Source: Bacteroidota bacterium (GTDB lineage Bacteria > Bacteroidota > Bacteroidia > Chitinophagales > Saprospiraceae). Taken from it: a stretch of DNA of 64,000 bases. The DNA is taken from the NCBI GenBank assembly GCA_016124585.1, contig WGNL01000005.1:62001-126000 (forward strand), given 5' to 3'. The position numbers and the translations under genes were made by a program. The notes below the pieces were generated by a model. It did no database searches, was not told the origin of the DNA, and was given only the letters and a program-made list of their open reading frames with translations. Shown here one piece after another: positions 1-8,499 of the stretch (the stretch's first letter is position 1; the number at the start of each line of letters is the position of its first letter).

Positions 1-282
1 ATCGCGATTTGCGCCAAGGGTTTCTGCCGCAGAGTAGAGGTAAAGACCATGCCCTGCTTCATCCTGCACTTTGGCCAACAAGATGAGCTTCCGGCGGAGG
101 GATGGTGCCCTAGTAATCCAGTTACCTTCAGGCAACATCCCTACGATTTCGGAATGAGCGTGCTGTGAAATCTGCCGAATCAAGGTCTTCCGGTAGGCAT
201 CCGGCATCCAGTCTTTTGGTTCTATTTTAATTTCTTCGTCAATTTTAGACTGGAATAACGCTTCAAGATTCAAGCTAGTCAT
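1..282 (-). CDS. paaA: 1,2-phenylacetyl-CoA epoxidase subunit A, N-terminal part (cut by window edge)
   Basis: PaaA is the catalytic diiron subunit of the ring-1,2-phenylacetyl-CoA epoxidase of aerobic phenylacetate breakdown. The reverse complement reads 94 codons from ATG at 282 to the window edge without a stop. The translation has the family blocks [35 protein letters not shown] and [20 protein letters not shown]. Glu45 and the E75-x-x-H78 pair fit the first diiron ligands of the family. Only about the first third of the protein is present, so activity cannot be judged. A perfect minus-strand -7 element lies about 40 bases upstream, which suggests this is the first gene of a paa operon continuing to the left. 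Confidence 0.93.
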   Translation of the reverse strand, partial: MTSLNLEALFQSKIDEEIKIEPKDWMPDAYRKTLIRQISQHAHSEIVGMLPEGNWITRAPSLRRKLILLAKVQDEAGHGLYLYSAAETLGANRD

Positions 283-322
283 AATTTGGTAAGGCTGAAG
301 TAGAAAATACAATTTCCGTCCG

Positions 323-349
323 CAAAGGTAATGAATTTTTGGCTACAAA
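323..349 (-). promoter_or_regulatory. Bacteroidota-type promoter for paaA
   Basis: On the minus strand there is TTTG (349-346), a 15-base spacer, and TACCTTTG (330-323), a perfect TAnnTTTG -7 box. The spacer is a few bases shorter than the usual 17-23. Transcription would start near 316, giving a leader of about 34 bases to the paaA ATG. Confidence 0.5.
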
Positions 350-532
350 AGCGAACAAGTGTTCGGAAAAATAAATTTTTATTTATTCAGTGATGCTATA
401 AATATAAGACGCCAATTCTGTTTGTAATTCTGGAGTCATTGAATGTGGTGGGAAATGTATTTGAGGCTTAGTTTACTTTTTCAGAATAATGTTTGCGGCT
501 AAGTGTTTATTTAACAAAATGATGAATTTATT

Positions 533-562
533 TTTGCCAAATGGAAGTTCTGTTTACTTTTG
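533..562 (+). promoter_or_regulatory. Bacteroidota-type promoter, TTTG-N18-TACTTTTG
   Basis: TTTG at 533-536 and TACTTTTG at 555-562, 18 bases apart, match the phylum consensus exactly. The nearest downstream gene starts at 859, so the leader would be about 290 bases, which is unusually long. The site could instead drive an unannotated short RNA. Confidence 0.5.
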
Positions 563-858
563 TACCGTAATCCTCGCCACTTGGAAGCTCAATTTTTTGC
601 TTAGTATATTGCTATTTTTTGTCATGTTATAGTAAATATGTGATATCTCCTCTTGATTTCAATTGCTTACCCAGATTTTTAAAATAAGTAGTAAAAGTTC
701 ATTGGCTTAGCAAAGCCATGGGATTTTTTTGCACTTGCTTAAGTGTAATTAATCTCTAATAACAATGTGGTGGTATACCACTTTGATAAAATTTTTGTTT
801 ACGATGAGCAGTCGTAAATGGGTTAATTGTTCGTTTAAACTAGAATCTTCTTAATCGC

Positions 859-2139
859 ATGACAAAACAAAATAACAGTCAGGTAGAAATGGTCAATCAG
901 TTGGCCTTTAGACTAAGAGAAATGGGCGTGATACACTTAAACCTAGATGATGAACCGATGTCCGACAGGCGCATCATAAATCTGGAAGGTAGGGAAGTGC
1001 TTAATTTTTCTTCATGTAACTATGTCGGCCTAGAGGCTGATGAGCGACTTAAGCGTGCCGCAATCGATGGTATTGAAAGATTTGGAACGCAATACTATTG
1101 TGTTCGTGCCTACACTTCATTGAATTATTATGAAGAATTGGAAGCACAAATGAAACAGATATTTGGATTTCCAGCGATTGTGATGCCTACAACAATGTTA
1201 GGCCACCTTTCTTGTTTGCCATCTTTGGTCAGTAGTAATGATGCTGTAATCTTGGACCACCAAGTTCACACTAGTGTCATAATGACTTCTAAAATTTTGA
1301 AGGCTAATGGCACTCATCTTGAAATGATTCGCCATAATAGGATGGACTATTTGGAATCCAGAATTCAGAAGCTGAAACAAGATTATCGGAAGATTTGGTA
1401 CCTGGCAGATGGTGTTTACTCGATGTATGGAAATTTTGCACCTATGGGTGATTTGTACGAGTTAATGAACAGATATGAACAATTCCATTTATACATCGAT
1501 GATTCTCATGGAATGAGTTGGACAGGAAAGCATGGTTCAGGTTCTGTTTTGGAGCGTATGCCATTTCATCCTCAATTGATTTTGACCACTTCATTGGGCA
1601 AGGCATTTGGGGCATCCGGTGGGGTAGCCGTTTTTCATGATCAACATACTCGAGAACTGGTAAGGAATACTGGGAGTCCACTTATTTTTACGGGGCCGCT
1701 TCAACCTGCTACTTTAGCTGCTGCCGTTGCCTCTGCTAAGATTCACCTTAGTGATGAGATCGTTGGGATGCAGGAAAAGCTAAAATCAAACGTTGACTAT
1801 TTTACTGCTAAAGCAAAGTCTTTGGATTTGCCATTCATTAGCAAAGGTGATACACCCATCTTTTTCCTTGGAGTTGGGCGATTTGAAGTGGGTGGTAAAC
1901 TGGTCAAGGCACTCCTTGATGCTGGCTTCTTCTCATGCATCGCATGTTATCCTAGTGTCCCTTATAATAATACCGGTATTAGGTTCTTGTTGACACTAAA
2001 CCACTCAAAAGCAGATATTGATAACCTGCTTGAAACAATTGCGCAGTTATTGCCCGGTATTCTGGCATCAGAAAATTTTTCTGTGGAACAAATTATGAAA
2101 GCCTTTAATAAGGAGTCAATTTATTACGATAAAAATTGA
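859..2139 (+). CDS. Alpha-oxoamine synthase family PLP-dependent acyltransferase (KBL/BioF/SPT/CqsA-like)
   Basis: The protein has 426 residues and a fold-type I PLP enzyme layout. It shows a DHQVHTSV block with His137 in the position that usually stacks on the PLP ring, the cofactor aspartate motif DDSHG (214-218), and the Schiff-base lysine K248 in TTSLGKAFGASGG. Family members condense an amino acid with an acyl-CoA or acyl-ACP and release CO2; products include KAPA, aminoketobutyrate, ketosphinganine and the CqsA-type signal precursor. The sequence does not closely follow the Bacteroidota serine palmitoyltransferases I remember, so the substrate is left open. No biotin genes lie nearby. 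A membrane histidine kinase follows 65 bases downstream on the same strand, which suggests cotranscription. Confidence 0.8.
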   Translation: MTKQNNSQVEMVNQLAFRLREMGVIHLNLDDEPMSDRRIINLEGREVLNFSSCNYVGLEADERLKRAAIDGIERFGTQYYCVRAYTSLNYYEELEAQMKQIFGFPAIVMPTTMLGHLSCLPSLVSSNDAVILDHQVHTSVIMTSKILKANGTHLEMIRHNRMDYLESRIQKLKQDYRKIWYLADGVYSMYGNFAPMGDLYELMNRYEQFHLYIDDSHGMSWTGKHGSGSVLERMPFHPQLILTTSLGKAFGASGGVAVFHDQHTRELVRNTGSPLIFTGPLQPATLAAAVASAKIHLSDEIVGMQEKLKSNVDYFTAKAKSLDLPFISKGDTPIFFLGVGRFEVGGKLVKALLDAGFFSCIACYPSVPYNNTGIRFLLTLNHSKADIDNLLETIAQLLPGILASENFSVEQIMKAFNKESIYYDKN

Positions 2140-2204
2140 TTTGCCTAATTGGCAGAAATATTGCACTACTTGCATTGAGAACATCAAAAATCAATTGAGA
2201 GTAG

Positions 2205-3581
2205 ATGCAGAGTCTAAATAGAATTATGAATTTTTTAGCGATGAAGTACGACTATTACTTCATCGCTAAAGAATTGACTCATTCTCCGCTAAGCCTCCGG
2301 AAAGCTCGTGTACTTGTTTTCATCCACTTATTTTTAATATTTATTGCCTTTTCCTTTGCAGTTGCAAATGCTTTTTATCCAAGTGTTGATAGCCCAGCAA
2401 CTTTGCTAGGGGTGCTCATCGGGTTGATTCTAACCTTCATTTTTAAACGATTTGGCAATTTTTGGGTTTCAGGCAATTTGCTAGCATTTATCCTATTTCT
2501 ACTTTTCCTTGAATCTGTATTTGCTACGGGGGGGCTGTACTCTGACAACTTGTTGTGGATGATGGCAACGCCGCTAGTTGCTTTGCTTTTTGCCAATTCC
2601 AGATCTGGTATGGTATGGTTGGCAATCCTAATTGGAGTTACAATTTATTTATATGTTTTAGATATCCAATCACCTGGCTTTTATAAGAGCCAAACTGAAA
2701 GTTTGGATGGACTTTATTACCTCATCACTTATTGTGGTTTATTTGTTATGTTGATTGGCATCGTTCTCATTTTTGCTACCGGCCAGTCAATGATCATCCG
2801 AGCATTGGATGAAAAACAAAAGGAACTCTCCAAGCAAAAGGCCGAACTCTCCCGGCAAACTCAGGCGCTAATTGAAGCCGAAGAAAAACTAACAGCCATC
2901 AACAAGGAACTTGAACAGTTTGCTTATTCAGCCTCACACGACTTGAAGGAACCCCTCCGCATGATTGGTAGCTATGTAACGCTCATCAAGCGAAAACTAG
3001 GTGTTGACCTTGATGAGAGCACACAAGAATACATGGGATTCATTACTGGAGGAGTGAGCAGAATGGAAAAAATGCTGAACGACCTGCTTCAATATTCTAG
3101 GTTAGGGCGAAATTCAGAGCAACTGAAAGATTATGACCTCAATGATACACTTTTGGTCGTGATGCAAAACTTGATGACTTCCATGGAGCGAACCGACACA
3201 GCTATCTACAGCAATAAACTACCAGTTGTACGTTCTTCCTCTGTGGAAATGATTCAGCTTTTTCAGAACCTTATTGCGAACTCAATCAAATTCCGTAAGC
3301 CAAATACGGCACCGGTAATCGGCATTACTTATCATGAGGAATCGGAGCAGCACCGATTCATGTTCATGGACAACGGTATTGGTATTCCAGAAAAAAGCCG
3401 TCAATCAGTCTTCAATATCTTTGAAAGATTGCACTCCATTCAGGACTATGAAGGGAGTGGCATTGGCCTCGCAACTTGTAAGAAAATTGTGAACAACTTA
3501 GGAGGCACCATTTGGGTAGAACCTGAAAAACTAGACGGCACTACGTTTGTTTTTACAATACCAAAGACAAAAGACAACTAA
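2205..3581 (+). CDS. Six-helix membrane sensor histidine kinase
   Basis: The protein has 458 residues. Six hydrophobic segments, at about 38-60, 66-82, 88-108, 113-130, 134-151 and 171-193, form an N-terminal membrane bundle. It includes the motif TGGLYSDNLLWMMATPLVAL, reminiscent of six-helix sensor modules of some kinases and cyclases. A coiled coil (about 198-235) leads to HisKA with phospho-acceptor H245 in SASHDLKEPLR, then HATPase_c with FQNLIANSIKF, DNGIGIP, FERLH and GSGIGLA. All catalytic boxes are intact. No response regulator is adjacent. The gene follows the oxoamine synthase and I saw no separate promoter, so the two probably share a transcript. The ligand is unknown. Confidence 0.88.
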   Translation: MQSLNRIMNFLAMKYDYYFIAKELTHSPLSLRKARVLVFIHLFLIFIAFSFAVANAFYPSVDSPATLLGVLIGLILTFIFKRFGNFWVSGNLLAFILFLLFLESVFATGGLYSDNLLWMMATPLVALLFANSRSGMVWLAILIGVTIYLYVLDIQSPGFYKSQTESLDGLYYLITYCGLFVMLIGIVLIFATGQSMIIRALDEKQKELSKQKAELSRQTQALIEAEEKLTAINKELEQFAYSASHDLKEPLRMIGSYVTLIKRKLGVDLDESTQEYMGFITGGVSRMEKMLNDLLQYSRLGRNSEQLKDYDLNDTLLVVMQNLMTSMERTDTAIYSNKLPVVRSSSVEMIQLFQNLIANSIKFRKPNTAPVIGITYHEESEQHRFMFMDNGIGIPEKSRQSVFNIFERLHSIQDYEGSGIGLATCKKIVNNLGGTIWVEPEKLDGTTFVFTIPKTKDN

Positions 3582-3602
3582 GCATTCGAAAGTATGAGTA
3601 CT

Positions 3603-4124
3603 TCAATCAAAAGAACTTCGACCCACCGCATCTAGATTGATACCGCTGTAATAATTCATATTGATGTCTTTTCTCCACTTTACAAAATAAGTTATTTGGC
3701 CTGTGTGATAAGAGAAGTGTTCGATTACATGAACTAGCACACTTATGCCATTTTCCGTAAAACCCTGTATTTCAACGGTCTGTAGTAGCTGCTCGGCAGT
3801 TAACTTATTTAGCACCTTGTCCACTTCTTCCATCAATTCATCCAAGTGCCTGACTAATACGGAAGTTGGAAATGGTCCCCGCTCGTCAAATTCTTGTTTT
3901 CTCTGACGGTTATCGGTATAGCCTCCCAACCCACTCAACAGCCACTGACGAACATTTCCACAAAGGTGTAGCACCAGATTGCCGACACTGTTGCTGTTTT
4001 CATTGGGTCGGTACCATATTTCTTCAGTGTTTAATTCAGACAGACATTTCTTGATGCGAGGCAAGTTTTCTTCTATCAACCTTCGGTGCGCTTCACGAAC
4101 AAGCAATTCTCGATATTCCTCCAT
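3603..4124 (-). CDS. DinB-like four-helix protein (DUF1572-like)
   Basis: The protein has 173 residues and is all alpha. It carries the histidine pattern of DinB/YfiT-type metal-binding bundles: a histidine in NLVLHLCGN (about 54) and a second cluster HVIEHFSYHTGQI (about 131-143). NSVGNLVLHL and FSYHTGQITYF are typical of small DinB_2/DUF1572 proteins of Bacteroidota. Some relatives are thiol-dependent transferases; the substrate here is unknown. The gene converges on the upstream kinase and ends 21 bases from its stop. The ATG at 4124 is the only sensible start. Confidence 0.75.
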   Translation of the reverse strand: MEEYRELLVREAHRRLIEENLPRIKKCLSELNTEEIWYRPNENSNSVGNLVLHLCGNVRQWLLSGLGGYTDNRQRKQEFDERGPFPTSVLVRHLDELMEEVDKVLNKLTAEQLLQTVEIQGFTENGISVLVHVIEHFSYHTGQITYFVKWRKDINMNYYSGINLDAVGRSSFD

Positions 4125-4279
4125 CTTTGAATTATTAATTTAGGACACAAGATTAAAAAAAAGAACCCACCTCGTCCCGATTTTTATGTTTTGAGCTACC
4201 TTTCGGCTTTGGCTTTTGAGGCTTAAAAGTTGGTTCAATTACATAAGTATTTGATTGTCAACAATAAAAAATCTTTTCG

Positions 4280-4756
4280 ATGATGAAAATATTTAATCTA
4301 TTGATGCTTGTCATGCTCTTTGCATCTTGTGATCCTTATCATTTTGATGAAACCGTTTTTATTGAACTGAAAAAAGACCCCTGCTTTGGGGTTTGTCCGG
4401 TTTACAGTTTTAAAATTGAAGGAAAAGGTATTGCGAGCTTTACAGGGATGCGAAATGTGGAGAAGGAAGGAGAATGGAGCCGACAGCTATCTCCTGATGA
4501 AACCAATGCCATTTTTTCTGCCTTTCAGCAAAGTAAATTTTCAGAATTCCAGGATGAATATACTTCGCAAGTGACGGACTTGCCTACTACCTGGATCACC
4601 TACCACGACGGTGCAACTACAAAAACAATCAAAGACTACTACGGCTCACCTGCTGCATTGAAGGACTTAGAGAAAATGGTTGAAACTTTGGCTGAAGAGG
4701 ATACAGGATGGGAAAAAAAGGAAGAACCATCTGCTTCTCCAGAAATTAGGAATTGA
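4280..4756 (+). CDS. DUF6438-like lipoprotein
   Basis: The protein has 158 residues. A short hydrophobic leader ends in a lipobox-like LFASC (cysteine about 17), so it is probably an envelope lipoprotein. The mature part has the DUF6438-type opening ELKKDPCFGVCPVYSFKIEG with a conserved Cys pair (CFGVC), a glycine-rich strand, and a later YYGSPAALKDLEKMV block. The family's function is not known. The start has two adjacent ATGs (4280, 4283) and I kept the first. It is followed 48 bases later by the EI24-like gene. Confidence 0.7.
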   Translation: MMKIFNLLMLVMLFASCDPYHFDETVFIELKKDPCFGVCPVYSFKIEGKGIASFTGMRNVEKEGEWSRQLSPDETNAIFSAFQQSKFSEFQDEYTSQVTDLPTTWITYHDGATTKTIKDYYGSPAALKDLEKMVETLAEEDTGWEKKEEPSASPEIRN

Positions 4757-4804
4757 TTTTTATATTTTTGTTATGACTACATTTTTCACCAACCGCTACC
4801 TGTA

Positions 4805-5680
4805 ATGTCGGCAGAACCTGACAATCACGAAAGCAATCCTAGCTATCTCGACAAAGGAATTGACATTCTGCATCAATTCATCGGTACACTTCTCATGCAT
4901 AAAAAAGCCGTTGAATTTATCCGAGAACAAAAACCTTGGCGAGGTATCCAGCAACTTGGTTGGGTGCTTTGGGCGATGATCATTGCTGGGGCTATACTTA
5001 GCTATCAATTTTACCAAGAAATAGTAGCTAAAATTCAGCAATTCCATTCCGAACAACTGACGTTTTCTGCCAGTTTGGCATCAGTTTTTTCTATAGAAAA
5101 GCTAGCTTGGGTTGTACATGGCAGCCGCAAGTACCTCATTATGATTGTAATGGAACTGGTGGTGTTTTACATCATCCAGCGGACGCTTGAGATACGAACA
5201 GGGCGTAAGCCAACGCTCACCACCAAGGCTTTTATCGATGCTGAATTTCGCATACTTTCTTCCACAATTTTGGCTTGGGTCTTCGAAACTTTCACCCGGT
5301 TCATGGTGGTCAACTTGGCTTTGGGGATACTGGGAATTGAATGGTTGAAACAACCCGCCGGTTTTCTTATCCAATGCTATTTTCTTGGTTTTGCGATGGT
5401 AGACAATTACCACGAATGCTTTGAACTTAAGGTTTCACAGAGCGAGCGGCGTACCCGGAAAGTGGCAATTGGGGTAGCTCTGGGCACCGGAGTTGTTACG
5501 CAAATACTAATGTACGTGCCAATCTTGGGTGCATTTGCTGCATCAGTGATTTGTGCGGTGGCCGCTACACTGGCAATGGAACGCTTTGCTCCAATTTCAG
5601 AAGCAGAACATTTATTACTCCTTGCAGAGCAGCAAAAAAGAAAAGAAAAAAAGCCACGAGCAAAGCATGCCAGTGAGTAA
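4805..5680 (+). CDS. EI24/CysZ-like multi-pass membrane protein
   Basis: The protein has 291 residues. Hydrophobic segments lie near 48-68, 107-128, 153-178, 182-200 and 222-255. The segment with CYFLGFAMVDNYHE resembles the YFxGFxMxDY region of EI24/CysZ-type proteins, but the similarity is partial. The C-terminus is short and strongly basic (QQKRKEKKPRAK), probably cytoplasmic. The next gene, DUF697-SHOCT, begins 153 bases downstream on the same strand. CysZ relatives transport sulfate, but there are no cysteine-biosynthesis neighbours, so I do not assign that role. Confidence 0.55.
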   Translation: MSAEPDNHESNPSYLDKGIDILHQFIGTLLMHKKAVEFIREQKPWRGIQQLGWVLWAMIIAGAILSYQFYQEIVAKIQQFHSEQLTFSASLASVFSIEKLAWVVHGSRKYLIMIVMELVVFYIIQRTLEIRTGRKPTLTTKAFIDAEFRILSSTILAWVFETFTRFMVVNLALGILGIEWLKQPAGFLIQCYFLGFAMVDNYHECFELKVSQSERRTRKVAIGVALGTGVVTQILMYVPILGAFAASVICAVAATLAMERFAPISEAEHLLLLAEQQKRKEKKPRAKHASE

Positions 5681-5833
5681 GCTTCATGTATTTTTATTCC
5701 GAAAGTCGGTAAAACGCTCTGACCTGTCGAAGAAAAATGGCGTCGGCAAATTAGCTTTCGTAAACTTGAAACCTGATTTAAACAGCTGGAATAAAGGCGA
5801 ACTGCCTAACGCCAATTTTCAAAAAATCTCAAA

Positions 5834-6568
5834 ATGGAAGAATTTATCAAATCAGCAGCCGAAGGGCTTAAATCAAAAGTTATGAATGACTTCAAAGACG
5901 TAAAAAACGAACGTGAGAAACATGCAGAAACAGTTGTGCGGAACCACGTAATGTTCAGCATGGGTGCTGGCGCAATACCTGTGCCTGTTGCCGATGTATT
6001 GGCTGTCAGTGCTTCGCAATTGGATATGATTCGCCAGCTCTGCAAGGTTTACGACATCGATTTTAGTGAAACCCAAGGTAAGGCCATTGTCAGTTCATTG
6101 ACCACATCTACCCTGGCCAGGATGGGAGCAAAAAGCCTCTTAAAGTTCGTGCCGGTGGTTGGTTCTGTAGTGGGAGGGGTTGTGAATGCAGTGATGGCAG
6201 GTGCTTCAACCTATGCGCTTGGGCAAGTCTTCAAATCGCATTTCAGCACTGGCGGTACCATCCTCGATTTTGATGCGGAGCGTCTGAAAAAACTTTACAA
6301 AGAGCAATTTGAGAAGGGCAAAAAAGTAGCCGATGAACTTCGTAAGCAGCAGGAAGCTAAGCAAAAAGCTGAAGAAGCTGCCGGTGCTGCTGCTACAACA
6401 AGTGAAGAGGACTTTGTTCCAGATCCAGTAGCCACTACTGCCATTGATGCTGAAGCGGCAGCCGATGCCACCGTGCTTACCCGCCTTAAAGAACTAGGTG
6501 AACTCAAAGCGGCTGGTATCATTACCGATGCCGAGTTTGAAAAAATGAAAAAACGTATTTTAAAATAG
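5834..6568 (+). CDS. DUF697-type membrane-associated protein with C-terminal SHOCT domain
   Basis: The protein has 244 residues. Positions about 35-150 match the DUF697/YcjF-type hydrophobic domain, with GAGAIPVPVADVLAVSASQLDMI and a glycine-rich hairpin FVPVVGSVVGGVVNAV. A charged coiled coil (about 150-185) and an Ala-rich linker follow. Residues about 213-244 form a SHOCT domain (LKELGELKAAGIITDAEFE), a short oligomerisation module usually at protein termini. DUF697 domains are often fused to GTPases; this one is free-standing. It is probably a membrane-associated scaffold. A strong hairpin closes the gene. Confidence 0.8.
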   Translation: MEEFIKSAAEGLKSKVMNDFKDVKNEREKHAETVVRNHVMFSMGAGAIPVPVADVLAVSASQLDMIRQLCKVYDIDFSETQGKAIVSSLTTSTLARMGAKSLLKFVPVVGSVVGGVVNAVMAGASTYALGQVFKSHFSTGGTILDFDAERLKKLYKEQFEKGKKVADELRKQQEAKQKAEEAAGAAATTSEEDFVPDPVATTAIDAEAAADATVLTRLKELGELKAAGIITDAEFEKMKKRILK

Positions 6569-6573
6569 AAAGG

Positions 6574-6634
6574 GAGAGCTTGGGTGATTAGGATGCTGAA
6601 ATTTATTTTCAATGGCTTAATCACCCAAGCCCTC
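6574..6634. terminator. Bidirectional hairpin between convergent genes
   Basis: A 13-bp perfect stem, GCTTGGGTGATTA (6578-6590) with TAATCACCCAAGC (6618-6630), has a 27-base loop. It extends by three GAG/CTC pairs across one mismatch. It sits between the stop of the DUF697-SHOCT gene and the stop of tsaD, so it can end transcripts from both sides. Confidence 0.65.
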
Positions 6635-7637
6635 AAAATGGCATCCTTGCCACGGGCGCAGTATCCTGCCCCGCAAACTCACCATTTAAATACTTGTAGT
6701 ATCCTGTCACTGCTATCATAGCGGCATTATCGGTGCAGTATTCAAAATTGGGAATATACGTTTTCCAGCCTTCCTTTTTACCTAGTGCCTCCAATCCATT
6801 CCGTAAGCCAGAATTGGCAGAAACACCACCAGCTATTGCAATTTCCTTAATACCAGTTTGGCGAACAGCTAGTTTCAGTTTCTTTAGCAAAATCTTTACG
6901 ATGCGGTCTTGGACAGAGGCGCAGATGTCAGCCAAATTTTCATGGATGAAATTGGGATTTTCCTTGGTTTCTTTCCGGATAAAATAAAGTATGGAGGTTT
7001 TCAAGCCGCTAAAACTGAAATTAAGGTCAGGAACTTGAGGCTCTGGAAACTGGAAAACGGGTTGGCCAGTCTGCGCCAATTTATCGATCAACGGGCCAGC
7101 AGGGTAGTCAAGCCCGAGCATCTTTCCCGTTTTGTCAAACGCCTCCCCTGCTGCATCGTCGATGGTCTGCCCAAGCACTTCCATTTCCAAGTGATTTTTA
7201 ACCAACACGATCTGAGTGTGACCGCCAGACACGGTGAGGCATAGAAAAGGTAAGGCAGGCTTGGGAGCTTCGGCAAAATGTGCCAACACATGTGCCTGCA
7301 TGTGGTGAACTTCCAACAATGGAATATCGAGGCTGAGTGCCATCGCTTTTGCAAAGGAGGCTCCAACCAATAAAGACCCTATCAGCCCTGGGCCTTTGGT
7401 AAAAGCGATGGCCGAAAGTTCCTTTTTTGAAATGCCTGCATTGCGGAGCGCCATTTCAACTACTGGCAAAATATTTTCCTGGTGAGCACGAGAAGCTACC
7501 TCCGGCACTACACCACCGTACTGCTGGTGCACTGCTTGGCTTGCCACCACATTGCTTAGTATCTCGCCATCCTTAAGGACTGCGGCGGCGGTATCGTCAC
7601 AAGAAGATTCAATGGCCAAAATAATTATTGTGCTCAC
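6633..7637 (-). CDS. tsaD: tRNA N6-threonylcarbamoyladenosine transferase TsaD
   Basis: TsaD transfers the threonylcarbamoyl group from TC-AMP to A37 of ANN-reading tRNAs, together with TsaB and TsaE. The 334-residue length is normal. It has the ASKHA-fold opening AIESSCDDTAAAV, the KGPGLIGSLLVG phosphate loop, the metal-binding HMQAH with His112 and His116, SGGHTQIVL, and the late AIAGGVSANSGLR and CTDNAAMIA blocks. The reading frame starts at a GTG at 7637, directly before STIIILAIESS; no ATG lies between it and the conserved N-terminus. A very good minus-strand promoter lies at 7711-7741. Confidence 0.97.
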   Translation of the reverse strand: MSTIIILAIESSCDDTAAAVLKDGEILSNVVASQAVHQQYGGVVPEVASRAHQENILPVVEMALRNAGISKKELSAIAFTKGPGLIGSLLVGASFAKAMALSLDIPLLEVHHMQAHVLAHFAEAPKPALPFLCLTVSGGHTQIVLVKNHLEMEVLGQTIDDAAGEAFDKTGKMLGLDYPAGPLIDKLAQTGQPVFQFPEPQVPDLNFSFSGLKTSILYFIRKETKENPNFIHENLADICASVQDRIVKILLKKLKLAVRQTGIKEIAIAGGVSANSGLRNGLEALGKKEGWKTYIPNFEYCTDNAAMIAVTGYYKYLNGEFAGQDTAPVARMPF

Positions 7638-7710
7638 CCAATAGATTTTTTATTTGTTTATTATACTTTTATGCCCTGAACGAATCTGCTCACTGCAGTA
7701 GAACTTACTG

Positions 7711-7741
7711 CAAACATAGCCTAAGCATTAAGAGGAACAAA
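7711..7741 (-). promoter_or_regulatory. Promoter of tsaD, TTTG-N19-TATGTTTG
   Basis: On the minus strand TTTG (7741-7738) and TATGTTTG (7718-7711), with a 19-base spacer, match the Bacteroidota consensus exactly. The predicted start is near 7704, giving a leader of about 67 bases to the tsaD GTG. Confidence 0.7.
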
Positions 7742-7831
7742 AAAGAGATTTCAGCAGTAGCGCAAAACCCTAGTTGAATATTCAGCATGAATGCCTGATA
7801 TTCAAAGCATTGTGAAAGTGTTCAGCTAATT

Positions 7832-7861
7832 TTTGCTGCTACAATCCATTCAATAACTTTA
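7832..7861 (+). promoter_or_regulatory. Possible promoter of the bactofilin gene
   Basis: TTTG (7832-7835), an 18-base spacer and TAACTTTA (7854-7861, one mismatch to TAnnTTTG) lie just before the bactofilin ATG. The leader would be only about 10 bases, so this is tentative. Confidence 0.35.
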
Positions 7862-7877
7862 TCCAAAACAACACAAG

Positions 7878-8261
7878 ATGCTCGGTGCAAAATCAAAGCA
7901 AACAAACGAGAAGACCCTAACAGTAGTCGCAAACGCCTCCAAAGAATCGCAAGACACCTGTGTGGTGGCAGCGGGTACGACTATTGAGGGCAAGTTTAAC
8001 TCAACTGAAAATGTACGGCTAGACGGTCAAGTTAAAGGCGAAGTTAAATGCGCACTCCGATTGGTGATGGGGGAAACAGGCCGAATTGAGGGCAATGTTC
8101 GCACTAAGGACGCCATCATCATGGGAACCATCGAAGGTGAGTTGATTGCCGAAGGATTGCTTCACCTTAAAAGTACGGCGGTTATTCGAGGCACTATCTC
8201 AGCCAAAAACATGACCGTAGATGAGGGAGCCCGTTATGTAGGGGAGTGTAAAATCGGGTAA
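7878..8261 (+). CDS. Bactofilin family polymer-forming cytoskeletal protein
   Basis: The protein has 127 residues and is close to a minimal bactofilin. The right-handed beta-helix core runs from about residue 35 (VVAAGTTIEGKFNSTENVRL) to the end. It has regular short strands such as DGQVKGEVKC, GRIEGNVRTKDAIIMGTIEG and AVIRGTISAKNMTVDEGARYVGE. Bactofilins self-assemble into nucleotide-free filaments and scaffold envelope enzymes or motility proteins. The short N-terminal tail is polar with no transmembrane segment. The gene stands alone between the tsaD promoter region and the next small operon. Confidence 0.92.
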   Translation: MLGAKSKQTNEKTLTVVANASKESQDTCVVAAGTTIEGKFNSTENVRLDGQVKGEVKCALRLVMGETGRIEGNVRTKDAIIMGTIEGELIAEGLLHLKSTAVIRGTISAKNMTVDEGARYVGECKIG

Positions 8262-8499
8262 ATACCAACTTCCAATTTTATTTTGAAAAAAACACTAAGC
8301 GATACACCCTGATTTTGAAGATTTGCATCTATCAAAGCTGGGAAGGTCTGTAATTTTGGCTCGATAAGAAGAAAAGCAAGCCTATTCTTTTAAAAATCAA
8401 ACTTCTCTCCTTTTCAAAACCGGATGAATACTTAAAATTGCGGCACGAAATGCCGTACAACTAAAAAAAACTTCTAACATTGCATCAAAACAAACCGGA

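Larger units (their letters stand above)
283..858. other. AT-rich intergenic region between divergent genes
   Basis: This stretch has no credible ORF on either strand. It holds the paaA promoter on the left and a rightward promoter match at 533-562. Between that promoter and the ATG at 859 lie about 290 AT-rich bases, with no hairpin or small ORF that I could recognise. Confidence 0.6.

Noticed and set aside
5553-5885. 110-codon plus-strand frame between the EI24-like and DUF697 genes
   Set aside because: It overlaps both real genes and is rich in Lys/Asn/Ser with no domain character.
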